Positions 56,621 to 64,000 of a stretch of DNA of 64,000 nucleotides are shown piece after piece. Origin of the DNA: Motiliproteus sp. MSK22-1. Lineage in GTDB: Bacteria > Pseudomonadota > Gammaproteobacteria > Pseudomonadales > Balneatricaceae. The position numbers and the translations under genes are program-made. Location: assembly GCF_001968815.1 (NCBI RefSeq), contig NZ_MIEQ01000084.1:1-64000 (forward strand), read 5' to 3'. Position 1 is the first letter of the stretch. Each line of letters opens with the position of its first letter. Under the pieces are notes generated by a model. It had not been told where the DNA came from and did no database searches. It saw nothing but the letters and a program-made list of their open reading frames with translations.

Positions 56621-57005
56621 GGCTTTAACAAACTTTTCTTATGTGTGCGATCTCTCGGGGTATTATCCGACAAGCTAAATCAGTGTCTGCTTATCAGTTC
56701 TAATGACCAACACAAGTCTAATTGTCGATTGGTGAGAAAATTTGATTTGATGTGTTGATTATGAGCAGGTAGTTGGCATTGACTGTTTATCGATTTTTTT
56801 CGGTTGGAAGGGACTGAGATGCCCGGCAACAAAGTGTCATATGTGGTCAGAGCTGTATCCTTACCGGAATGTCTCCATGATTGTGTGAATTGACATCGGC
56901 CATGGAATGACATTACTTATACAGGGATAATTTTGAACTTCGTTGCTCCTGTTTTGTTCTTTGCGGGGAGCCAAACCAAAGGCTATTTAATACCGACAGG
57001 TTCTG
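56621..57005. other. Intergenic region before the GGDEF-EAL gene
   Basis: About 385 bases. No match to a c-di-GMP riboswitch was seen. A 24-codon frame at 56819-56893 with a fair ribosome site is present but unsupported. Confidence 0.4.
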
Positions 57006-60000
57006 ATGAATATCTTTCGCTCAGAAACAATACGTTCCAAAGCCTTCAAACAGCAACAATCAGCGGTGTTGCCTGCCGTAAAGATAGTGGTTTCTTACAG
57101 CTTGTTTGCCTCACTCTGGATTGTGCTCTCTGACAGCATCATAGAGAGTATTGCCTTTGATAAAGAATACCTCTCGACGTTGCAGACAGCCAAGGGGCTG
57201 GCTTTTGTCATTATTACAACACTGTTTGTTCTGGTCATGGTGTTTCGGTTCGTCAAGTCGCAGAAGGCTACAGAAACCTATTTACGGACGCTGCTCGAGA
57301 CCATTCCTGACTTAGTCTGGCTAAAGGACCAGAATGGAAAATATCTGGCCTGTAATCCCAAATACGAACAGTTTATTGGTGCAGTAGAATCAGAACTGGT
57401 TGGAAAGACAGATTACGATTTTGTCAGTGCTGAAAAAGCTGGTAGTTATCATGAAAAAGACAGAGCTGCGATAATTTCCGGAAATTCGTTTACCACCGAA
57501 GAAAAAGCGGTTTTTGCCGATTCAGACAGGGCTGAAGTTCTTGAGGTCATAAAGACCCCCTTGATTGACAGCGCCGGAAATCTCACCGGCGTTCTGGGTA
57601 TAGCCCGTGAAATTACAGCCCTAAAACAGGCTGAGCGTAAGTTCAGAAGTCTGGTAGAGGGGTCAATTCAAGGTATTTATATTCATCGAGACTGGAAAAT
57701 TCTATTTGCTAACACAGCCCTGGTCGAGATACTTGGATACGACTCAGTGCCTGAGTTACTGGATTTGCCTTCAGTAGAGATGATTGTTGCCCCTCATGAT
57801 GTTGAACGATTGAAATCGATAAAACTTGCAGGGGAGAGCGGGGAGGATATTTCTTCTCGGTATGAAGCCCAGTTTTTGACCAAAAGCGGGAATATGCTGT
57901 GGCTGGAATCGATAAATGAAATGATCGACTGGGAAGGCGAGCCTTCTGTCCAGAGCACGGTTATCGATATTACCGAAAGAAAGTTAGCCGAAGCAGCCTT
58001 AAAAGAAAGTGAGGAAAAGTATCGATCAATATTTGAATCTACAACGGTTGGGATGATTGTAGTCAATGACAATCAGGGTGAGATCATCGAATGGAATCTG
58101 GGTGCTGAGAAGGCGTTTGGCTATTCGGCTAAGGAGATTTTGGGTAAGCAACTTAGCTTGTTGATTCCAGAGCGGCATCTGAAGTCTCATACGGAAGGTT
58201 TTTCTTACGCGCTTAAGTATGGTGAGCTTAAACATTCGGGAGTGAGTCATGATTTAACCGGTGTGCGAAAAAACGGTGAAGAGTTTCCATTACAGCTGAC
58301 TCTGAGTTGTTGGAAAAGGGATGGACATTTATTTTTTAGCGCCATCGTTTTAGATAGCACTGAGCGTGAGCGAAGGGAAGCTCGTATTCGTACCCTGTCG
58401 CAGGCCATAGAACAAAGTCCGGTATCTGTGATTATCACCGATACCAACGGAGACATTGAATATGTTAACAGTACGTTTGAGCAGGTAACGGGATACAGTT
58501 CTGGTGAGGTGGGTGGAAAGAATCCAAAAATTCTTAAATCGGGAAAAACCTCAAGACGCTGTTATCAGGAACTATGGAAAACGATCTGCGCTGGTAAGGC
58601 ATGGCGTGGTGAGCTGCAAAATCGAAAAAAGAATGGTGATCTTTTTTGGGAGCAGGCTCATATTGCTCCGGTTGTTGATGAAGCGGGGTCGATTCGTCAT
58701 TTTTTGGCGGTCAAAGAGGATATAACCCAACGTAAATTACAAGATGAACGAATACTCCATCAGGCTCATTATGATCAGCTGACGGATCTTCCAAATCGTT
58801 TCCTGGCGCTCGATCGACTTTCTTTAAGGATGAAAGAAGCTGATCGTAATAAAGAGCGTGTTGCTGTGCTGTTTTTAGATCTTGATGATTTTAAGAAGGT
58901 CAACGATACCCTTGGTCACGATACGGGAGACAATGCCTTGCTGGAAGCGGCAAAGCGCTTGCAAAATACAATTCGGGGAAGCGATACCGTAGGACGCCTG
59001 GGAGGTGATGAATTTATCGTTATTCTGGGTGGATTGGAAGAAGCGAAGGATGCCAGCCTGGTGGCTGAGCATTTACTTCATCGGTTCAGGGAACCTTTCA
59101 GTATCGGGAATCGAGAGTTGATGCTGACCCTGAGCATTGGTATTGCGGTCTATCCGGATGATGGTGAAACACCCTTGAAGCTGCTGCGTAATGCAGATTC
59201 AGCCCTGTATTACTCTAAAGCCGAAGGACGCAATACCCTTACTTACTATACTGAGGAGATTAATGACGAGGTATCGCGCCGCTTTGTATTGGAAGAGCAG
59301 CTTAGAGGTGCGCTAGATCGGCAGGAACTTCGATTGTGTTTCCAGTCACAGGTGGATGTATCCAGCGAGCGTATTGTTGGCGTTGAAGCACTGCTTCGCT
59401 GGCATAATCCAACCCTCGGAAATGTCTCTCCAGTGGAGTTCATTCCCGTAGCTGAGCACACCGGATTAATTGTTCCTATCGGTGAATTTGTAATCAAAGA
59501 AGCATTAACCGCAGTGGTCAATTGGCATCTGGAGGGTAAATGCGGACTTAAAGTGGCTGTCAATCTCTCTCCTCGCCAATTTCGGTCGGCAAATCTGGTT
59601 GAGTTTATCCGCCAGTCCCTGAACCAATCGGGAGTTTCTGGCGAGTTTCTTGAATTGGAAATCACAGAAGGGCTGCTGATGAGTGGTCATAGCTACATAT
59701 CCGATGCTTTGTCAGCGTTGGGCCAGCTAGGAGTCAGTATCGCCATGGATGATTTCGGCACGGGATATTCTTCTTTGAGCTATCTGCGAAGTTACCCTTT
59801 TGATGTGTTAAAGATTGACCGCAGTTTTGTGCAGGGCATTACTCAGAATAAGGGAGACAGGGAGCTGGTCAAAGCCACTATAACGATGGCGCATGGGTTG
59901 GGGATGAAAGTCCTGGCCGAAGGTGTGGAAACTGACGATCAGTTCCGGCTGCTTGGGGATCTGGGCTGTGATATGGCCCAGGGCTATCTGTTTAGTCATC

Positions 60001-60035
60001 CGATATCAGCCGAGGAAATGTTTGAAAAGCTCTAG
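57006..60035 (+). CDS. Membrane PAS-GGDEF-EAL c-di-GMP protein
   Basis: 1009 residues. Two membrane helices (about 25-48 and 63-82), then four PAS regions (about 92-210, 212-325, 333-450, 460-585). GGDEF follows with an intact motif (RLGGDEF) and an RxxD inhibitory site (RGSD) five residues before it. EAL is intact (VEALLRW, DDFGTGYSSL). It may make or degrade c-di-GMP in response to signals sensed by PAS. Both activities look possible from the motifs. Confidence 0.94.
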   Translation: MNIFRSETIRSKAFKQQQSAVLPAVKIVVSYSLFASLWIVLSDSIIESIAFDKEYLSTLQTAKGLAFVIITTLFVLVMVFRFVKSQKATETYLRTLLETIPDLVWLKDQNGKYLACNPKYEQFIGAVESELVGKTDYDFVSAEKAGSYHEKDRAAIISGNSFTTEEKAVFADSDRAEVLEVIKTPLIDSAGNLTGVLGIAREITALKQAERKFRSLVEGSIQGIYIHRDWKILFANTALVEILGYDSVPELLDLPSVEMIVAPHDVERLKSIKLAGESGEDISSRYEAQFLTKSGNMLWLESINEMIDWEGEPSVQSTVIDITERKLAEAALKESEEKYRSIFESTTVGMIVVNDNQGEIIEWNLGAEKAFGYSAKEILGKQLSLLIPERHLKSHTEGFSYALKYGELKHSGVSHDLTGVRKNGEEFPLQLTLSCWKRDGHLFFSAIVLDSTERERREARIRTLSQAIEQSPVSVIITDTNGDIEYVNSTFEQVTGYSSGEVGGKNPKILKSGKTSRRCYQELWKTICAGKAWRGELQNRKKNGDLFWEQAHIAPVVDEAGSIRHFLAVKEDITQRKLQDERILHQAHYDQLTDLPNRFLALDRLSLRMKEADRNKERVAVLFLDLDDFKKVNDTLGHDTGDNALLEAAKRLQNTIRGSDTVGRLGGDEFIVILGGLEEAKDASLVAEHLLHRFREPFSIGNRELMLTLSIGIAVYPDDGETPLKLLRNADSALYYSKAEGRNTLTYYTEEINDEVSRRFVLEEQLRGALDRQELRLCFQSQVDVSSERIVGVEALLRWHNPTLGNVSPVEFIPVAEHTGLIVPIGEFVIKEALTAVVNWHLEGKCGLKVAVNLSPRQFRSANLVEFIRQSLNQSGVSGEFLELEITEGLLMSGHSYISDALSALGQLGVSIAMDDFGTGYSSLSYLRSYPFDVLKIDRSFVQGITQNKGDRELVKATITMAHGLGMKVLAEGVETDDQFRLLGDLGCDMAQGYLFSHPISAEEMFEKL

Positions 60036-60167
60036 GCCCTTTAAATAACAGACGCTGTCAATAACAGATTCACTAAGCGCCGGGTGTTTAGCTCGGCGTT
60101 GTTGAAACAGTGGATTTTATAAATGCCGGGTTTTATAAATACCCGCTTGCATAAATCGCTGGTACTG

Positions 60168-60578
60168 TTAATCCCCGGTTGTACTGTTGAAGCGTTTAAA
60201 GGCCTCTGTAACAACTGTTCTCAATTCATCATCATTCCAGGGTTTTGTCAGGTAACGCCAGGCATCTTTACCGTCAGTTGCTCTTTCTTTAAAGGATGTG
60301 TCTACATAACCGCTAATCGCAATACGCACAGCCCTTGGCTGGTTTTGATCTGCTATTGCCAGAAACTCATCTCCTTCCATCTGTGGCATGCACTGGTCAG
60401 CTATAATCACGCCAATCTCTGCTTCCTGCAGCATTTCGATGGCGTCGTAAGGTCGGGTAAATGCATGAATGTTATAGCCTGAACCGCTGAGTACGCGTTT
60501 CAAAGCCTTAAGTACGTTGGGTTCATCGTCGAGAATTAGCAGTGTGTTATTTGTTTTGGACTCTAGCATTATCGTCAT
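60168..60578 (-). CDS. Stand-alone response regulator receiver
   Basis: 136 residues, receiver domain only. Acidic pair D17/D18 (LILDDEPN), phospho-acceptor Asp61 (IIADQCMPQM) and Lys in YLTKPW. The form resembles receivers of RpfG/HD-GYP regulators without an output domain. ATG 60569 is an alternative start. It is convergent with the GGDEF-EAL gene and may feed the same network; this is inference. Confidence 0.88.
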   Translation of the reverse strand: MTIMLESKTNNTLLILDDEPNVLKALKRVLSGSGYNIHAFTRPYDAIEMLQEAEIGVIIADQCMPQMEGDEFLAIADQNQPRAVRIAISGYVDTSFKERATDGKDAWRYLTKPWNDDELRTVVTEAFKRFNSTTGD

Positions 60579-60755
60579 CCGTGCTTAACAGTATTTCCAG
60601 TTCCTTTGTAGGATAGTCCTGGTCGTGGGATAGTTCGAGCAGCAGCCCTGTTTGAAAAATAGAAAAATTCCGTAGCGTGGACGCTATCACTTATTCTGTA
60701 ACCGAAGGAAAAACTACAGCAATCAAAAGCCGTGGTAACTGAAGCCAGCGAAACC

Positions 60756-60787
60756 AAAAACGCCGTCCTTATAGCAGGACGGCGTTT
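60756..60787 (-). terminator. Intrinsic terminator after purC
   Basis: AAACGCCGTCCT and AGGACGGCGTTT form a perfect 12-bp stem with a 6-base loop and a T run on the minus strand, about 35 bases past the purC stop. Confidence 0.93.
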
Positions 60788-60822
60788 CTGATAGCCGTTG
60801 TGTTGCAAGCGGCCTGAAGGCG

Positions 60823-61926
60823 TTAGTCAATCAATCCGTATTGATTACGCAGTATCTCAATAATTTCTGCTTTTGGATTTTCTGAAAGAGTCAGGGTTTC
60901 TCCGGTGATCTTTTCAGCAATATCCAGGTAGGTTTTGGATACTTCCATCAGTACTGATTCTGGTAATGGATTGTTCTTGGCCAGTGCCTGACGCTCAACC
61001 ATACGGTCTTTGTTCAACAGAATATCGGGATCAGGGAAATGCTTAAGCAGCAACTGACGGAAGCCCTCCTTAGATTTTTCAACCACTTTTCCTTCGCGAT
61101 AAGACGGTCCGTCCCAAATACGTGAGGAGTCAGGAGTACCGACTTCATCCATGTAAATCAGTTTTTCATCGCCGTTTTGGTCTGTGACGTAACCGAACTC
61201 AAATTTGGTATCAACAAAGACTTGATCCAGCTTTGACAGTTCGTCGCTGATCAGATCGAAGCCTTCCTTAAGCAGTGTTTCGTAACGATCGATATCATCT
61301 TTGTTGCGGAAGTTAAACGCAGCAAAGTTGTTTTCAATGTCACTTCGAGTGATATTGACATCATCAACGGCTGGTACGCCAGGAATGTTTTCAAGTATGC
61401 CTTTGGTCGAGGGGGTAATCAGCAGTTCAGGTAATTTCTGATCTTTTTGCAGGTTGTCGGCTATTTCGATGCCACAGAACTGGCGCTCACCTTTCTCATA
61501 GGATCGCCACATGGAACCGGTAATATACTGTCTGCAGATTGCTTCAATCATCACCGGTTTGGCTTTCTGGACGATCCACACAAACGGGTGAGGGATCTCC
61601 AGAATATGGCTATCGGCAAGCCCTTCTTCGCGAAAGCGCTTAAACCAGTGGTTGGATATGGCGTTAAGTGCAGCGCCTTTACCAGGCACACCATTCATAC
61701 CACCTTCTCCGTGCCAGATGCAGTCGAACGCGGAAATACGATCACTGATAACCATTATGGCCAGAGGTGAGTCGGGTGCTACGTTGTAGCCTTTTTCTTC
61801 TATCAGACGGCGGCTGTCGGCTTCTGTCAGCCAATAAACAGATCGTACTTTACCACTGTGAACGGGTAGGTCAGAGCGGATGGGAAGATCATTGTTAACA
61901 GCCAGTACTTTATCAGCAAGACTCAT
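60823..61926 (-). CDS. purC: SAICAR synthase, long form
   Basis: 367 residues. [36 protein letters not shown] and [10 protein letters not shown] are SAICAR synthase segments. It ligates aspartate to CAIR with ATP in purine synthesis. The length matches the form in Vibrio, Shewanella and relatives rather than the 237-residue E. coli enzyme. Housekeeping gene. Confidence 0.95.
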   Translation of the reverse strand: MSLADKVLAVNNDLPIRSDLPVHSGKVRSVYWLTEADSRRLIEEKGYNVAPDSPLAIMVISDRISAFDCIWHGEGGMNGVPGKGAALNAISNHWFKRFREEGLADSHILEIPHPFVWIVQKAKPVMIEAICRQYITGSMWRSYEKGERQFCGIEIADNLQKDQKLPELLITPSTKGILENIPGVPAVDDVNITRSDIENNFAAFNFRNKDDIDRYETLLKEGFDLISDELSKLDQVFVDTKFEFGYVTDQNGDEKLIYMDEVGTPDSSRIWDGPSYREGKVVEKSKEGFRQLLLKHFPDPDILLNKDRMVERQALAKNNPLPESVLMEVSKTYLDIAEKITGETLTLSENPKAEIIEILRNQYGLID

Positions 61927-62258
61927 TGCAAACTGTCCTGTGTCAGGGGATTCGACAATTATTAAACTTGAAAACCTATCGGCCTGCGACTATACAAGCC
62001 TGCTCGGGGGGGTGGCGTTGGTGCCAACTTCCAGAGCGTGAATTTTACAGGGAGGTTTTACGCAAGTCCATCTCCTCAAAACCGGATAAATGTAATGGTT
62101 ATGCCCCCTGGCTACGAGGTTTTGAGCGGATACTTCTGCAGTTCTGTGGTGAGTTGGTGTTTTATAGGGCCAGGACTTGTTGATCGTCTGGAAAGATACT
62201 AAGCAGGTGAAAATTAACTATACTTCTATTCAAAGCAGCTTTCTGAGATGTAAACCTC
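61927..62258. other. Divergent intergenic region
   Basis: About 330 bases between purC and the solute-binding protein gene. No PurR-type operator or RNA motif was confidently found. Confidence 0.4.
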
Positions 62259-63011
62259 ATGTGTTTTCAGAAACTTACGATATTTGCTGTTTTCAGCCTG
62301 TTTTTGCTGCCGACACCAGCATATTCCGATCAACAGGACGATCATGCGTTCATTTTTGCGGTAGCCAATTGGCATCCCTTTTCTATTGGAGAACGGCCTC
62401 CTTTCAGCGGGATCGATATTGATATTGCTAAAATCGTTGCCAGTGAGCTGGGTCTTACACTCAAGCTTAGATATTGCCCTTTCGAGCGTTGTCTTGTGGA
62501 GATGAAACACGGGGTGATTGATGTCCAGAGTGGGGTGGCCTTCAATGAGGAACGGGCCAAATACCTGGACTATATCAACAGACCTTATGCGCAGGTCTCA
62601 GTTGTTTTTTACGTTGCTAAAAATAATAAGCGCAGACTACGTACATACAGTGATCTTTATCGATTAAGGGTTGGTGCGGTGTCTGCATCCCATTATTTTG
62701 AACCCTTTAACTCCGATCAGAAAATAAGAAAAACTGAAGTTTATCAGGAAAGTATACTTCCCCCCATGCTGAAAAGGGGGCGAATTGACGCGATGATCGG
62801 TACGAACCCTAATCTTGATTATGAAATTCTTCGTGCCGGTTATAAAGGGGATTTTGAAAAAGCGGTTTACGATCCCGATGAAAGTGTAAATATATACTTT
62901 TCAATTTCAAAGAAATCCCCTATTCGGTACCTAAAACCCAAAATTGAAGCATTACTCAAGCGCCTTGATGAAGATGGAACGATTAACCGTATTCACGATA
63001 AATACCGTTAA
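62259..63011 (+). CDS. Periplasmic solute-binding protein, family 3
   Basis: 250 residues. Signal peptide ends near PTPAYS, then FIFAVANWHPFSI, FSGIDIDIAKIVASELGL, and DVQSGVAFNEERAKYLDY typical of SBP_bac_3. No ABC transporter permease or ATPase follows, so it may serve a sensor or orphan uptake system. Confidence 0.88.
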   Translation: MCFQKLTIFAVFSLFLLPTPAYSDQQDDHAFIFAVANWHPFSIGERPPFSGIDIDIAKIVASELGLTLKLRYCPFERCLVEMKHGVIDVQSGVAFNEERAKYLDYINRPYAQVSVVFYVAKNNKRRLRTYSDLYRLRVGAVSASHYFEPFNSDQKIRKTEVYQESILPPMLKRGRIDAMIGTNPNLDYEILRAGYKGDFEKAVYDPDESVNIYFSISKKSPIRYLKPKIEALLKRLDEDGTINRIHDKYR

Positions 63012-63060
63012 TATCAGTGGTTCACAGGGCTGACCAGAAACTACTCGAAGGGGAATGAGT

Positions 63061-63128
63061 GTGATGTTTTCGATTGAGTGGTGTTTTCGATAAATCGGTG
63101 TTTTCGATAAAGTGGTGTTTTTGATGGA
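63061..63128. repeat. 17-bp imperfect tandem repeat, four copies
   Basis: TGTTTTCGAT or TGTTTTTGAT recurs at 63065, 63082, 63099 and 63116, exactly 17 bases apart, with diverged spacers. Located in the gap between the convergent solute-binding protein and MmsA genes. Confidence 0.9.
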
Positions 63129-63207
63129 GGCTGGTTCAACATGTTCGTCCAGCAGAGAGAGCTTCAGGTCGTCCTTGACCCCGTGAAGCTTATGTCTTTC
63201 TTTTCAG

Positions 63208-64000
63208 CTATTTCATGGTTGGCATGGAAAATTCCGCACCGGCACGAGGGCCTGTTGGCCAGCGAGCAGTAACCGTTTTCATCTTAGTGTAAAAACGGAC
63301 ACCATCCGGACCGTGCATGTGCAGTGGACCAAACAGTGAACGTTTCCAGCCGCCGAAACTGTGAAAAGCCATAGGGACCGGAATAGGGACATTGACACCC
63401 ACCATACCCACTTGAATGTTTTCACAGAATTGACGAGCGCAATCTCCATCACGGGTGAATATTGCAGTGCCGTTTCCGTACTCATGTTTGTTTATCAGTT
63501 GAACGGCTTCTTCATAACTATCGACACGAACAATACAAAGTACCGGACCGAAGATTTCTTCTTCGTAGATTCTCATACCCGGTTTTACCTGATCAAATAG
63601 TGTTGGACCAACAAAGTAGCCCTGTTGGTTATCGGCGGAAACCCTGGTGCGACCATCAACCAGCAAAGTTGCCCCCTGTTCGACACCGGAATCAATATAT
63701 TCGCGAACCTTCGCTGCATGTTGCTGGCTGATCAGTGGACCCATATGGGCTTCTTCCTGATGGCTTACTTCTCTGTGGGCGAGCCCTGATCCCACTTTCA
63801 TACCGTCTATTTCTTCGGACAGACGGGTAATTAGATTATCAGCCACTTCATCGCCGACGCAGACTGCAACAGAGATCGCCATACAGCGCTCGCCAGCAGA
63901 ACCGTAAGCGGCCCCCATCAATGATCCGACCACCTGCTCCGGGTCTGCATCCGGCATTACCAGCATGTGGTTTTTGGCTCCTCCCAGGGCTTGAACACGC
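63208..64000 (-). CDS. mmsA: Methylmalonate-semialdehyde dehydrogenase, C-terminal part
   Basis: About 264 residues within the window; the frame stays open to the edge (RVQALGGAKNHMLVMP), so the start lies beyond. The catalytic Cys is in SAGERCMAIS, and EEIFGPVLCI is the ALDH signature. The ending HMHGPDGVRFYTKMKTVTARWP is typical of MmsA, which makes propionyl-CoA in valine and inositol breakdown. Confidence 0.92.
   Translation of the reverse strand, partial: RVQALGGAKNHMLVMPDADPEQVVGSLMGAAYGSAGERCMAISVAVCVGDEVADNLITRLSEEIDGMKVGSGLAHREVSHQEEAHMGPLISQQHAAKVREYIDSGVEQGATLLVDGRTRVSADNQQGYFVGPTLFDQVKPGMRIYEEEIFGPVLCIVRVDSYEEAVQLINKHEYGNGTAIFTRDGDCARQFCENIQVGMVGVNVPIPVPMAFHSFGGWKRSLFGPLHMHGPDGVRFYTKMKTVTARWPTGPRAGAEFSMPTMK

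Noticed and set aside
56819-56893. 24-codon frame with a fair ribosome site
   Set aside because: No similarity, composition bias or context to support it; likely chance.
56621-57005. Possible c-di-GMP riboswitch before the GGDEF-EAL gene
   Set aside because: Fragments such as GCGGGGAGCC looked suggestive, but the conserved GEMM segments and pairing are absent.
60575-60808. 77-residue minus-strand frame upstream of the receiver gene
   Set aside because: It runs through the purC terminator and has no coding features.

Overview
The window looks like a chromosomal stretch of a heterotrophic, probably marine gammaproteobacterium. This rests on the long (about 367-residue) form of PurC, a LodA/LodB-like quinoprotein pair of the kind first described in Marinomonas, TRAP transport, RTX and EAL/GGDEF proteins, and many Lrp/AraC/LysR regulators. 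No tRNA, rRNA or CRISPR array was seen. Species cannot be assigned from sequence alone.

Bases 1-5.8 kb are an AT-rich accessory island: the edge of an IS110-type element, two truncated Y1 transposase fragments, a hypothetical gene, two GNAT acetyltransferases and a 901-residue exported protein with lectin-like C-terminal repeats. From 5.9 to 14.1 kb come a BON-domain lipoprotein, the LodA/LodB-like pair (minus strand), an MscS channel, a PsiE-like protein and several small proteins.

At 14.2-15.5 kb sits the most unusual locus. A single-chain PheS-like ligase with a fused anticodon-binding domain lies behind a strong intrinsic terminator. That terminator follows a 25-codon leader ORF ending GVYGTGGW, whose own GC-rich codons can pair with the terminator arms. 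This looks like an attenuator or a peptide/ligase pair.

From 15.7 to 31.7 kb: an SDR with an odd SNK-repeat N-terminus, an AraC-MGMT fusion, a chemoreceptor, an MsrB-MsrA fusion, a GFA-family protein, a branched-chain 2-oxoacid dehydrogenase pair (fused E1, E2) with a divergent Lrp regulator, an SMR exporter, a second Lrp, LysA and a FixL/FixJ-like two-component system. From 31.8 to 37 kb is an acyl-CoA block: acyl-CoA ligase, cysteine hydrolase and MaoC hydratase on the minus strand, diverging from malonyl-CoA decarboxylase and a PhaB-like reductase across a promoter rich in inverted repeats. RecQ, LysR, MFS, a NYN nuclease, a DUF4214/RTX protein and a DUF3617 protein follow.

At 45.3-53.8 kb is a catabolic cluster: diaminopropionate ammonia-lyase, an Lrp regulator, an EutA-like protein, an M20 amidohydrolase, a TRAP transporter (P, Q, M) and an M24 hydrolase. 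It resembles ectoine-degradation loci in architecture but has a different set of enzymes, so its substrate is open. From 53.8 to 55.9 kb is a second mobile scar: an 8-bp tandem repeat, decayed IS66- and IS256-like remnants, and a candidate permuted papain-fold toxin with a lipoprotein partner. The rest holds a lipoprotein, a large PAS-GGDEF-EAL protein, a receiver protein, PurC, a solute-binding protein and the C-terminal part of MmsA, cut by the window end.
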